From the NCBI RefSeq assembly GCF_011772445.1, contig NZ_WVZN01000003.1, positions 62,001-126,000 of the forward strand: a stretch of 64,000 nucleotides of DNA, given 5' to 3'. The first letter of the stretch is position 1, and the number at the start of each line of letters is the position of its first letter. The translations under genes were made by a program, and so were the position numbers. The notes beneath the pieces were generated by a model that ran no database searches, was not told where the DNA came from, and worked only from the letters and a program-made list of their open reading frames with translations. The stretch comes from Hydrogenophaga sp. (GTDB lineage: Bacteria > Pseudomonadota > Gammaproteobacteria > Burkholderiales > Burkholderiaceae_C). Below, in pieces: positions 1-8,354 of the stretch.

Positions 1-44
1 ATAAACACATATACTTGAACTTCATTCATTACATGACGTAAATC

Positions 45-977
45 ATGGCTCGCGAATTCGGCGTCACCTCCCTGGGCAGCATCGAACTCTTCTGCCTGGC
101 GGCCGACCTGGAGAGCTTCACCGCCGCCGCGCGGCAGGCCGCGCTGACGCCAGCCGCCGTCAGCCGCGCCATCGGCCGCCTGGAAGAACGCCTGCAGGTG
201 CGCCTGTTCGTGCGGACCACGCGGCGCATCCGCCTCACCGACGAAGGACGCGCCTACCACCAGCAGTGCAAGCAGGCCCTGGGGCAACTGGCGGAAGCCG
301 AACGCCAGCTCAGCGGCCACCAGGCGCAGCCGGCGGGCGTGGTGCGCATCAGCGCGCCCACCTCGTTCGGGCACCACCGCCTGCTGCCGCTGCTGCCGGC
401 GTTTCGCGCGCGCCACCCGCAGGTGGCGGTAGACGTGCAACTGAGCAACCGCAACATCGACTTCACCGCCGATGGCTTCGACCTGGCGGTGCGCGGGCGC
501 GTGCAGGCCGACTCGGGCCTCATCGCGCGCCCGCTGATGGACGCGGAGCTGGTGGTGGTGGCAACGAAGGCCTACCTGCGCCAGCGCGGCACGCCGAAGT
601 CGGTGGAGGATCTGCGCCAGCACGACTGCATCCAGTTCGTGCTGCCGCGCACCGGGCAGCACGTGCCCTGGCGCCTGCGCGTGGATGGCGATGAGAGCGA
701 CGTCCCCACGCAGGGCGGCATTTCCGTGTCCGAGGACATCGTGGGCGTCGCCACGCTGGCGCGTGCGGGCGCGGGCCTGGCGCAGATCTACCGCTTCATG
801 ATCGAGAAGGACCTGGACAGCGGCACCCTGGTGGAGGTGCTGAAGCCGCTGGGCGGCGCCTCGCGGCCGTTCTCGCTCATCTACCCCGCCAACCGGCACA
901 TGCCCTTGCGCGTGCGCGCCCTGGCGGATTTCCTGGTGGCGAGCATGAAGCCCCGGCGCAGCCCGGGACGCGCTTGA
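45..977 (+). CDS. LysR-family transcriptional regulator
   Basis: A 310-residue LysR-type regulator. The N-terminal winged HTH (about residues 10-70) shows the usual pattern of FTAAAR followed by AVSRAIGRLEERL and VRLFVRTTRRIRLT. The rest is a periplasmic-binding-protein-like effector domain that begins near GVVRISAPTSFG. The sequence resembles the DsdA/CrgA-type LysR subgroup, which often represses or activates an adjacent divergent operon, but the upstream neighbour lies outside the window. The ATG at 45 comes after an AT-rich stretch (1-44) that probably holds the promoter. The target is unknown. Confidence 0.9.
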   Translation: MAREFGVTSLGSIELFCLAADLESFTAAARQAALTPAAVSRAIGRLEERLQVRLFVRTTRRIRLTDEGRAYHQQCKQALGQLAEAERQLSGHQAQPAGVVRISAPTSFGHHRLLPLLPAFRARHPQVAVDVQLSNRNIDFTADGFDLAVRGRVQADSGLIARPLMDAELVVVATKAYLRQRGTPKSVEDLRQHDCIQFVLPRTGQHVPWRLRVDGDESDVPTQGGISVSEDIVGVATLARAGAGLAQIYRFMIEKDLDSGTLVEVLKPLGGASRPFSLIYPANRHMPLRVRALADFLVASMKPRRSPGRA

Positions 978-1170
978 ATACAGGCGCGATTCCGTCGGCA
1001 TCCAGCGGCACGCGCTGCACCGCGAACAACCAACCACTGTGCGCCACTTCCGGCGGTTCGCCAAGTGCGGAAATCCCAGTGGCCGAGCGCTTTCCCTGGT
1101 CTTCACAATGGTCCGCAGCTTGCCCCGCCCAAGGACCGAGGTCCAGAACAAGAAGACCCGAGAACAAGAC

Positions 1171-2805
1171 ATGACGATCGCGCGCAAGCCGACACGCGAG
1201 GCCGAACGCCTCGCCCGCCTGCAAGAGCTGGGCGTCCTGGACACGTTGCCGCACGCGGCGTTCGACGTCATCACCGAGCTCGCGGCCCACATCTGCGACT
1301 CACCCATCGCGCTGATCTCGGTGATCGACGACGAGCGCCAATGGTTCAAGTCGCGGGTAGGCCTGCAGTCCACGGAAACCGCGCGGGACTTCGCCTTCTG
1401 CGCGCACGCCATCCTGGAGCCGCACGCGGTGATGGAGGTGCACGACGCGCTGAGCGACGAGCGCTTTCGCGACAACCCGATGGTGATCGGTGAACCGCAC
1501 ATCCGCCACTACGCGGGCGCGCCCATCGTCACCAGCGACGGCCTGGCGCTGGGCACCGTGTGTGTCATCGACCAGGAGGTGCGCCGGCTCAGCGCGTACC
1601 AGCTCGACACCCTGCGGCTGCTGGCGGCGGTGGTCGCGCACATGTTCGAGCACTCGGCCAGCCTGCACGGCAACCTGTCGCACGAGACCCGCCGGCTGAA
1701 GCACCGGCAAGCCGTGATGCAGGCCATGGGCGACGCGGGCCTGGACCTCAAGGTCTTCATCGACCGCGACTACCGTTACCGCTACGCGAACGGCAGCTAC
1801 CTGGCGTACTGGAACCTGAGCGAAGGCGACCTGCTCGGCAAGACGGTGCCCGAGCTGCAGACGCCCGCGGCCTTCGCCGCCACGCTCAAACCCCACCTGG
1901 ACGCGGCGCTGCGCGGCGAGCAGCGGCGGTTCCAGACCATCATCGACTTCGCGGCGACCGGCCCCCGGCACGTGGAGGTGACCTACATCCCCGCCCTCTT
2001 CGACGAGCAAGGCCTGCCCACCGGCGTGGTGGGACGCGTGCAGGACATCCACGAGATCAAGGCCCGGCAGGTGCAGCTGGAGGCCACCGTGAAGCTGCTG
2101 GAGCAGCGCACGCTGCAGCAACAGCAGTACATCCACGTGCTGTCGCACGACCTGAAGGAGCCGCTGAACACCATCGGCAACTTCGTCTCGCTCATCGACG
2201 AGGACTACCGCGCGTCGATGGCTCCCGACGGCCAGACCTACCTGGACCACGTGCTGCAGGGCACGCGGCGCATGCGCAGCCTCATCGACGACCTGCGCCG
2301 CTTCTTCGAGGTGGAGAACCACGTGGTGTCCATGGAGGCGGTGGCGCTGGACAGCGTGGCGCGGCAGGCCGTGCAGGAACTGGCCGAGGCCATCGAACGC
2401 CAGCGGGCGATGGTTCGCATCGACCCGCTGCCCAGCGTGCACGGCAACGCCTCGCTGCTGCGCATCTGCCTGCAGAACCTGCTGTCCAACGCCCTGCGCT
2501 TCGCGCGGCCCGGCGAGCCGCCCCAGGTGCACATCCATGGCACCGAAGGCGAAGCCACATTGAGCGTTCACGTGGACGACCAGGGCATCGGCATCGACGC
2601 CGCCCACCACGAAACCATCTTCGAGCCCTATGCGCGCCTGCACGCGCGCCGCGTCAGCGAGGGCGCCGGCCTGGGCCTGGCGATCTGCCGCCGCATTGCG
2701 CGCATGCATGGCGGCGACATCGTGGTGCTGTCCACCCCCGGCGTGGGCAGCCGCTTCAGCCTGTTGCTGCCCCTCCCCGGACGCGGCGAGGGAGCACCCG
2801 AATGA
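1171..2805 (+). CDS. Sensor histidine kinase with GAF and PAS domains
   Basis: A 544-residue soluble-looking histidine kinase with no membrane segments. Order of domains: GAF (about 20-160, containing SPIALISVIDDERQWFKS and GAPIVTSDGLALGT), PAS (about 180-300, with DRDYRYRYANGSYLAYW), HisKA with phospho-acceptor His326 in LSHDLKEPLN, and HATPase_c with the N box (LQNLLSNALRFA) and G boxes (DDQGIGID, GAGLGLAI). The GAF opening is typical of kinases that sense small molecules or redox state. An upstream in-frame extension to 1039 exists, but ATG 1171 gives the normal GAF start. The stop overlaps the start of the next gene (ATGA), so kinase and response regulator are translationally coupled. Confidence 0.92.
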   Translation: MTIARKPTREAERLARLQELGVLDTLPHAAFDVITELAAHICDSPIALISVIDDERQWFKSRVGLQSTETARDFAFCAHAILEPHAVMEVHDALSDERFRDNPMVIGEPHIRHYAGAPIVTSDGLALGTVCVIDQEVRRLSAYQLDTLRLLAAVVAHMFEHSASLHGNLSHETRRLKHRQAVMQAMGDAGLDLKVFIDRDYRYRYANGSYLAYWNLSEGDLLGKTVPELQTPAAFAATLKPHLDAALRGEQRRFQTIIDFAATGPRHVEVTYIPALFDEQGLPTGVVGRVQDIHEIKARQVQLEATVKLLEQRTLQQQQYIHVLSHDLKEPLNTIGNFVSLIDEDYRASMAPDGQTYLDHVLQGTRRMRSLIDDLRRFFEVENHVVSMEAVALDSVARQAVQELAEAIERQRAMVRIDPLPSVHGNASLLRICLQNLLSNALRFARPGEPPQVHIHGTEGEATLSVHVDDQGIGIDAAHHETIFEPYARLHARRVSEGAGLGLAICRRIARMHGGDIVVLSTPGVGSRFSLLLPLPGRGEGAPE

Positions 2806-3182
2806 GCGCCTACGCCCGCGTCATCCTGGTCGACGACAACGAACTCGACAACGACTTCCACGAGATCGTGTTGCGCAAGGCGGGTTACACCGGCGACATC
2901 CTGCGCTTCGAGTCCGGTGTCGACCTGCTGGACTTCCTCGCGTCCGCGCCAGCGCAGCCGCGCACCTGCGTGCTGCTGGACATCAACATGCCCATCCTGA
3001 ACGGCTTCGACACCGCCGACCGGCTCGCCGGCATGGCCCTCCCGGATCCACCCGAGGTGCACATCCTGAGCTCGTCCGACTCGCTGGCGGACCAGCGGCG
3101 CGCCAGCGCTCAGCCCTTCGTCCGCGGCTACCTGGTCAAGCCACTGACGGTGACGGCCGCGCGCCGCCTGCTCGGCGCCTGA
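2802..3182 (+). CDS. Single-domain response regulator (CheY/Rcp1-like)
   Basis: A 126-residue receiver domain with no output domain. The acidic pocket is VILVDDNELD, the phospho-acceptor is Asp60 in LLDINMP, and the conserved Lys lies in LVKPLT. The sequence resembles Rcp1-type regulators paired with bacteriophytochrome-like kinases (DNELDNDFHEIVLRKAGY). Its ATG overlaps the kinase stop codon, which makes it the likely phosphorylation partner. With no DNA-binding domain it must signal by protein contact or act as a phosphate sink. The downstream gene is convergent. Confidence 0.93.
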   Translation: MSAYARVILVDDNELDNDFHEIVLRKAGYTGDILRFESGVDLLDFLASAPAQPRTCVLLDINMPILNGFDTADRLAGMALPDPPEVHILSSSDSLADQRRASAQPFVRGYLVKPLTVTAARRLLGA

Positions 3183-3219
3183 TCGCCCGAGCGGTGCGCT
3201 GGCGCGCCAGTGCGAAGCC

Positions 3220-4866
3220 TCAGAGGTTGCCCTTGCTCCACGGCCCCGTGATCGCCACCGTGATGCCCGGCGTCTGGATGTTGGCGAACAGCACGCGGCC
3301 CGTGGGGTCGAAGGTGGCGCCGCAGAACTCCGAGCCGCGGTGGTCGGCCGCGCCCACCGTCTTGCCGGCGCCCGCCACCTGCTGCGCGCTCAGGTTCACG
3401 TTGTTCTTGCAGAAGATGTAGGCCTCACCCACCGGGTTCAGGCCCAGCAGGCGCGCGCCGGTACCGAAGGCGTCGGTCGAGCCGCCGCCGTCCTCGCACA
3501 GCACCACGCCGCCGCGCGGGCTCACGGTCACGTTGTCGGGGTTGTTGCCCGCCGTCTGGTGGCCGCTCACGAAGATGGCGCGCAGGCGCATGGTGGCGAG
3601 CGTGAGTTCCCAGACCGCGCCTTCGCCGTTGCCCACGCTGCCGCTGCCGTTCACGCCGGCCGCGGTGTCCACGATGAACATCTTGCCGGCCGAGTACCAG
3701 ATGCCTTCGCCCCGGCTCATGCGCGCGCAGCCCTGCGTCAGCGCCTGGTGCGTGGGCCCGGCCGCGAAGCCCATGCTCACGCCGCCGGGCTGGCCCACCA
3801 CCACCACGGGGTCGGCGTCCGGGTCGGCGATGTCGACCCACTCCAGTTCGTACTCGTCGCCGATGTCGGGGTTGAGCAGGCCCTGGTCGTTGGCCTGCGC
3901 CAGCGTGGACGGGCGGGCCTGGCGCACCAGCGTCTTGATGCGCGCGGCCTGCAAGGCGCCGCCGCGGAGCAGGCTGCCCACCACGCCCGAGCTGTCGTTG
4001 GGCACGTAGCGGAAGAAGGCCGCGATGTTGCGGTTGTCCTCGGTCTCGTAGACCACGCCGGTGGCGGGATCGACGGCCACGGCCTCGTGGATGAAGCGGC
4101 CCATGCCGACGATGGGCTCGGCGATGGTGTGCGTCGGGTCGGCGGCGACCTCGAACACGTAGCCGTGCTTCCTGCCGCCGATGCTGGAGAAATCGTAGAT
4201 GGTCTCTTCGCAGGTGAGCCAGGAGCCCCAGGGCGTGGGGCCGCCCGCGCAATTGCCCAGCGTGCCGCCGATGGAGCCCATCGAGCCGGCCCACTGGTTG
4301 TCGCGCCACAGCAGGTTGCTGGTGCCGCCGGCCGGATAGCCCACGAAGGGCGCGGGCGCGGGGGCCGCGGGGTCGGTGACGATGCCGCCCGCGCCGATGC
4401 GGATGGGCAGGCTGCCGTAGAACACCGTGATCACGCCATTGACCAGGGTGGTGGCGTAGCGGTGCGGGGCCGGGATGGCCTCGGCGGGCGTGCCCACCAG
4501 GCCGCGCTCGTGGTTGCGCACCAGCACCAGTTCGCTGCCACGGCCCACGCGGCGCGACAGCACGGCGGCCATGCCGTCGTGGCTGCCGGGGGTGGGCGCG
4601 CCGTCGTCCATGGCGTCGCCCGTCCAGCCATGGCTGCGGTAGCTGAAGCCGGGCGGCAGTTGCAGCAGCGGCAGGCCGGTGGCCAGGTCGTTCACGGGCG
4701 CGATGGGGCCGTAGGGCGAAGTGGCGGAGACGGTCTGCTTGCCGGTGGCGGCCAGGGCGTTTTGCGCGTAGAGCGCGCCCATCACACCGGCAAAACGGGT
4801 GGCGGCCAGCGCGCCGGAGCCTTGCAGCAGGCGGCGGCGGACGGGCGAGAACGAATCGGACGGCAT
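3220..4866 (-). CDS. PhoX-family (DUF839) exported phosphatase
   Basis: A protein of about 548 residues. It begins with a twin-arginine signal (RRRLLQGSG, then a hydrophobic run ending near QNALA), so it should be exported folded. The body matches the PhoX/DUF839 family of Ca/Fe-dependent alkaline phosphatases, with SHDGMAAV, RNHERG, WLTCEETIYDF, HEAVAVDPATGVVYETEDN and CEDGGGS. PhoX enzymes release phosphate from phosphoesters in the periplasm. ATG 4866 was preferred over ATG 4872 because GAGGA lies directly against the upstream ATG and about 6 nt before this one. No Pho box was identified. Some DUF839 proteins have no proven phosphatase activity. Confidence 0.88.
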   Translation of the reverse strand: MPSDSFSPVRRRLLQGSGALAATRFAGVMGALYAQNALAATGKQTVSATSPYGPIAPVNDLATGLPLLQLPPGFSYRSHGWTGDAMDDGAPTPGSHDGMAAVLSRRVGRGSELVLVRNHERGLVGTPAEAIPAPHRYATTLVNGVITVFYGSLPIRIGAGGIVTDPAAPAPAPFVGYPAGGTSNLLWRDNQWAGSMGSIGGTLGNCAGGPTPWGSWLTCEETIYDFSSIGGRKHGYVFEVAADPTHTIAEPIVGMGRFIHEAVAVDPATGVVYETEDNRNIAAFFRYVPNDSSGVVGSLLRGGALQAARIKTLVRQARPSTLAQANDQGLLNPDIGDEYELEWVDIADPDADPVVVVGQPGGVSMGFAAGPTHQALTQGCARMSRGEGIWYSAGKMFIVDTAAGVNGSGSVGNGEGAVWELTLATMRLRAIFVSGHQTAGNNPDNVTVSPRGGVVLCEDGGGSTDAFGTGARLLGLNPVGEAYIFCKNNVNLSAQQVAGAGKTVGAADHRGSEFCGATFDPTGRVLFANIQTPGITVAITGPWSKGNL

Positions 4867-4904
4867 GGACATTCCTCGTGGGGATCGGTTCGTGGGGAGG
4901 CCGC

Positions 4905-4930
4905 GAAGCGGCCGAAGCGGCCGAAGCGGC
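4905..4930. repeat. Short tandem repeat of a 9-mer
   Basis: GAAGCGGCC occurs in almost three head-to-tail copies (4905-4913, 4914-4922 and a partial copy at 4923-4930), just upstream of the phosphatase gene. This is the only structured part of the 246-bp gap between the divergent genes. It could be slippage-prone. Confidence 0.7.
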
Positions 4931-5112
4931 TCATCTGACGCCCATCTTGCCTGCCCGCCTTTGCCAACTCCACGACGCCAAGCCCGCCGCGGCATGGTCC
5001 GTTTGGCGCAAGGGCTCGCGGCACCCGCCCCGCCGCTGGCGCCACGGCACTTGCATCCGGTGCGGGCGGCGCTAGCATGCGGGTGCGCAGCCGAACCGCC
5101 CCAGGAGGCCAC

Positions 5113-5553
5113 ATGAAGCGCGTCGCACCCTTGCTAGCTCTCGCCGGCCTCGCAGCCGGCGCCCCCAGCCTGGCACAAGACGCCACGCGCTTGCGCGACC
5201 TCGACGCCGCCGCCCGGGTGACCCTGAGCAAGGACGAACTGCAGCAGCTCATGCCGGGGGCCACCGTCAGCCGCGTGTCCGGCCGCGGCAACCGCAACAT
5301 CTGGAAGAACGAGCCAGGTGGCAGCTTCGTCGCCTCTTCCGACAACAAGGACCGCGGCAGCACCATGCCTTCCACCGCGCGCGGTCAGTGGAGCCTCTCG
5401 GACGATGGGCGCTACTGCGTGCGCATCGAATGGCGCTCGGTGGAGACCGAGGACTGGTGCCGCTTCATCGTTCGCGCGGGCAACGCCTACTACGGCACCC
5501 GGTCCGACCAGAACCCGGACGAGCGGATCTACCGGCTAGAGATCACGAAGTGA
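5113..5553 (+). CDS. Small exported protein, DUF995-like
   Basis: A 146-residue protein with a clear Sec signal peptide (MKRVAPLLALAGLAAGAPSLAQ, cleavage probably after SLAQ). The mature part contains LSKDELQQLMPG, GQWSLSDDGRYCVRIEW and DWCRFIV, the pattern of small periplasmic DUF995-type proteins whose function is unknown. The two Cys could form a disulfide. An AGGAGG lies just upstream of the ATG at 5113. No operon partner overlaps it. The DUF995 assignment comes from memory of the motif and is not certain; the exported location is better supported. Confidence 0.8.
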   Translation: MKRVAPLLALAGLAAGAPSLAQDATRLRDLDAAARVTLSKDELQQLMPGATVSRVSGRGNRNIWKNEPGGSFVASSDNKDRGSTMPSTARGQWSLSDDGRYCVRIEWRSVETEDWCRFIVRAGNAYYGTRSDQNPDERIYRLEITK

Positions 5554-5558
5554 GCCGC

Positions 5559-5578
5559 TCGGGGGCGACGTCCCCCGA
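5559..5578 (+). terminator. Possible terminator hairpin
   Basis: TCGGGGG and CCCCCGA form a perfect 7-bp stem around a 6-nt loop directly after the stop of the exported protein gene. The tail is TACAAAAACTC, so there is no clean U tract and termination strength is doubtful. Confidence 0.35.
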
Positions 5579-5709
5579 TACAAAAACTCACGCGGGGCAG
5601 GGCTCGGCGCGGCCTTGTCCTACAGCCCCTGGCCGGCGAGCCCCGCAACATGGCCCCAAGCCCGGCCACGCCTTGTGCCCCGAGGCCCGACACCCCAGAG
5701 GAGCAGCCA

Positions 5710-6168
5710 ATGAAAACCACCTGGGTCCTGGTGGCCGACGAAGCCATCGCCCGCATCCTGGAGCGGCCCCGCCGCGCCCATCGAAACCTCGTTCCCGTGG
5801 AAGAGCTGACCGACCCGGACGCGCACGCGCGCGAGTCCGACATGCACAACGGGCCGCACGGGCGCCGCGCCGGGGCCGGAGGCGGCGGCAGCCCGCAAGC
5901 CACCGTCTCGGCCAGCGATTCGGCGCGGCACCAGCACGCGCAGGCATTCGCCAAACGCATCGCCCAGCGCCTGCTCGACCACCGCCGCGCGCAGCGCTTC
6001 GACGCCCTGCATCTGCTGGTGGCCCCGCGCCTGCTGGGTTACCTGCGCAATGAGCTGCACGCCGAGGTCAGGTCCACGGTGGTGGACACCGTCGACAAGG
6101 ACCTCATCCACGAAAGCAATGCCGACCTGACGCGGCGGGTGTTCGGGCCGCCCCCGACCGCCGCCTGA
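5710..6168 (+). CDS. Host attachment protein family (baeRF-like)
   Basis: A 152-residue protein with the features of the 'host attachment protein' family, named after an Agrobacterium protein involved in plant binding and related to the bacterial archaeo-eukaryotic release-factor fold. Seen are the start TTWVLVADEAIARIL, the middle ARHQHAQAFAKRIAQRLLDH and the end LRNELHAEVRSTVVDTVDKDL. It is probably cytoplasmic, since no signal peptide is present. The true role in free-living bacteria is unclear. A PPC-domain gene follows 29 nt downstream on the same strand, so the two may be co-transcribed. Confidence 0.88.
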   Translation: MKTTWVLVADEAIARILERPRRAHRNLVPVEELTDPDAHARESDMHNGPHGRRAGAGGGGSPQATVSASDSARHQHAQAFAKRIAQRLLDHRRAQRFDALHLLVAPRLLGYLRNELHAEVRSTVVDTVDKDLIHESNADLTRRVFGPPPTAA

Positions 6169-6197
6169 GGCGCGTCACCGATCGCACCGGAGGTCCC

Positions 6198-6635
6198 ATG
6201 AAAGCCAAAGTCCTGAACGACGCGCCCGAACGCACCATCGCCCTGGTCCTGGACCGGGGCGACGAGGTGATGTCCAGCCTGCAGCGCTTCGCCACCGAAC
6301 ACAGCCTCACCGCCAGCCGCGTCACCGCCATCGGTGCCTTCGAATCCGCCGTGCTGGGCTACTTCAACTGGGACAGCAAGGAGTACGAGCGCATTCCCAT
6401 CGACGAACAGGTGGAGGTGCTCTCCCTGGTGGGCGACATCGCGCTCGATGGCGACCAACCCAAGGTGCACGCGCACGTGGTGCTGGGCCGGCGCAACGGC
6501 CAGGCCATGGGTGGCCATCTGCTGGAGGCGCGCGTGCGGCCCACGCTGGAGTTGATGCTGGTGGAGTCGCCCGCGCACCTGAAGCGCGTGTGCGATCCGG
6601 TGAGCGGAATTCCGCTCATCCGGATCGGGGCGTGA
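6198..6635 (+). CDS. PPC/DUF296-domain protein
   Basis: A 145-residue protein that is almost entirely a PPC (DUF296) domain, the fold found at the C-terminus of plant AT-hook proteins and alone in bacteria. Visible are RGDEVMSSLQRFATEH, ITAIGAFESAVLGYF-like core strands (TAIGAFESAVLGYFNWD) and the metal-site-like stretch HAHVVLGRRNGQAMGGHLLEA. Bacterial members are trimeric proteins of unresolved function. GGAGGT precedes the ATG. It is probably in an operon with the host-attachment-family gene. Confidence 0.88.
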   Translation: MKAKVLNDAPERTIALVLDRGDEVMSSLQRFATEHSLTASRVTAIGAFESAVLGYFNWDSKEYERIPIDEQVEVLSLVGDIALDGDQPKVHAHVVLGRRNGQAMGGHLLEARVRPTLELMLVESPAHLKRVCDPVSGIPLIRIGA

Positions 6636-6642
6636 GGCGCTT

Positions 6643-7530
6643 TCACCGCGTTCCCGCCCCCACCAGCATCTCGCACGGCCCCACGAAGCCGGCCGCCGGG
6701 CTCTCGAAGCGCAACAGCGCCTGCTCGATCTCCCGCCAGGTGTCGTCGCGTTCTGCTTCGCTCAGGCTCGCCATCATCTGGTGCAGCGCGCCGAAGGACT
6801 CCCGCTCGAAGCGCACGCATTCGGCGGCCGTGGGCAGGTGCACGGGCGAGTCGATGCGGCGCACCTCCACGTCGCGAAAGCCCGCCTGTTCCAGCGCCCG
6901 GGCCAGCACGCCCTCACCGCCCAGTGAGAACGGCCCGGGTTGACCCGGCAGCGGCGGCGGCAACTGCGCGCGGCGGCGAATGATGCCGACAGGTACCGAG
7001 AAGAAGGCATTGCGATCGGCCGTGGCGTACACCACCGCGGCGAAACGCCCACCGGGTTTCAGTGCGTGGCGAATGCCGGCCAGCGCGCGTTGCTGGTCGG
7101 GGAAGTAGATCAGGCCCACGCGCGACACCGCCGCGTCGAAGGACCCGGCGGGCAAGCGGTCGTGGCGCTCGCCATCCAGTTCCAGCGTCTCCACGTGGGA
7201 CAGCCCGGCCGCATCGGCCGCCGCCTTGGCGTAGCGCAGGATCGCGGGCGAGATGTCGGTGGCCAGCACGTGCCCGCGCGCACCCACGCGGCGGGCCGCC
7301 GTCAGGGTCTGCTCGCCCGCCCCGGCGGCGACGTCGAGCACGCGCGAGCCCTCGCCCACGGCGGCCATGTCCAGCATGGCCTCGGTGGCGGGGCCCAGCC
7401 AGCGCGCCAGCAAGGGGCCCCATCGGTCCCAGGCGGGGGCGGCGCTCTCCCATTGCGCGCGCGTGGTCTGGCGGAATTTCTCGGCGTCGAAAACGGCGGG
7501 TGCGGGAGAAGAAACAAGGGTCTCGGTCAT
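6643..7530 (-). CDS. Class I SAM-dependent methyltransferase
   Basis: A 295-residue methyltransferase. Motif I is VLDVAAGAGEQTL (about residues 65-78), followed by the acidic motif II region VLATDISPAIL. FDAAVSRVGLIYFPDQQRALAGIRHALKPGGRFAAVVYA corresponds to motifs III-IV of UbiE-like enzymes. The substrate is not evident. The gene is divergent from the HxlR regulator at 7659, with 128 bp between start codons, which makes that regulator a candidate controller. AGGAGA precedes the ATG. Confidence 0.87.
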   Translation of the reverse strand: MTETLVSSPAPAVFDAEKFRQTTRAQWESAAPAWDRWGPLLARWLGPATEAMLDMAAVGEGSRVLDVAAGAGEQTLTAARRVGARGHVLATDISPAILRYAKAAADAAGLSHVETLELDGERHDRLPAGSFDAAVSRVGLIYFPDQQRALAGIRHALKPGGRFAAVVYATADRNAFFSVPVGIIRRRAQLPPPLPGQPGPFSLGGEGVLARALEQAGFRDVEVRRIDSPVHLPTAAECVRFERESFGALHQMMASLSEAERDDTWREIEQALLRFESPAAGFVGPCEMLVGAGTR

Positions 7531-7658
7531 GGCGGTTCTCCTGGAGGAAGACCGGTGCGACGTGCACGGTCGGCCCGCAAGTTAGGCCTGCCGCCAGCAC
7601 CGCTCAAGTCCAGAATCTGGAGTAGGCAGGCCAGGGGGGCGCCGCTAGACTGGCCCGC

Positions 7659-8354
7659 ATGATCGACTACCTGCAGTTCTGCACCGTCGCCCGTGGCGCG
7701 GAAGTGCTGGGCGAGCTGTGGACGCCCCTGGTGGTGCGCGAACTGCTCTGCGGCAGCCACCGCTTCAACGACATCCACCGCGGGGTGCCTCGCATGTCCG
7801 CCACGCTGCTGACGCAACGCCTGCGCAAGCTGGAAGAGATCGGTGTGGTGGAGCGGCGCCGCGCGGAGAAGGGCTGGGAATACCACCTGACGCCCGCCGG
7901 CGAAGAACTGCGCCCCATCGTGGTGGGCATCGGTCACTGGGGCGCGCGCTGGATCGGCAGCCGCCTGCGGGCCGATCAACTGGACGCGGGCTTTCTGATG
8001 TGGGACATCCGCCGCTTCGCGCGCCTCGAGGAATTTCCCGCCGACGAACGCACGGTGGTGCACTTCCGGTTTCGCGACGCGCCCGCGGCCGAGCGGCAAT
8101 GGTGGCTCGTGGTGCAGCACCGCGAAGCCGACCTGTGCCGCGACGACCCGGGCCATGAGATCAGCGTGTTGGTCGAATCGACCGTGCGAGCGCTCACGGA
8201 GATATGGACCGGCGACAGCGACCCGGAGCAGGAAATCCGCGCGGGCGGCCTGAGTGTCCAGGGCGCGGGGCGCAACGGGCAGCGCCTGTGGCGCTGGCTC
8301 GGGCGCAGCGTGTTCGCGCCCACGCGGATGGCGCAGCGCGCAGGGCGCGCCTAG
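7659..8354 (+). CDS. HxlR-family transcriptional regulator
   Basis: A 231-residue regulator. The HxlR winged HTH covers about residues 10-100: CTVARGAEVLGELWTPLVVRELL, then FNDIHRGVPRMSATLLTQRLRKLEEIGVVERR. The C-terminal half (about 110-210) resembles the extra SCP2-like region seen in longer HxlR proteins and may bind a ligand. It is divergent from the methyltransferase, the classic arrangement for HxlR regulators. Its stop codon overlaps the stop of the LysR gene on the other strand (8351-8354). Confidence 0.9.
   Translation: MIDYLQFCTVARGAEVLGELWTPLVVRELLCGSHRFNDIHRGVPRMSATLLTQRLRKLEEIGVVERRRAEKGWEYHLTPAGEELRPIVVGIGHWGARWIGSRLRADQLDAGFLMWDIRRFARLEEFPADERTVVHFRFRDAPAAERQWWLVVQHREADLCRDDPGHEISVLVESTVRALTEIWTGDSDPEQEIRAGGLSVQGAGRNGQRLWRWLGRSVFAPTRMAQRAGRA

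Noticed and set aside
877-1290. Minus-strand frame spanning the gap before the GAF-PAS kinase
   Set aside because: Its protein has no recognisable domain or ribosome-binding site and overlaps both neighbours.
1300-2709. 469-codon minus-strand frame opposite the GAF-PAS kinase
   Set aside because: Same antisense artefact; no recognisable domain and overlaps a well-supported kinase.
4905-4930. CRISPR-like or iteron repeat before the phosphatase gene
   Set aside because: Fewer than three copies of a 9-mer without spacers; more simply a slippage repeat.
3340-4938. 532-codon open frame opposite the PhoX-type gene
   Set aside because: Low-complexity Ala/His/Gly/Val composition typical of antisense frames; the PhoX frame has clear family motifs.
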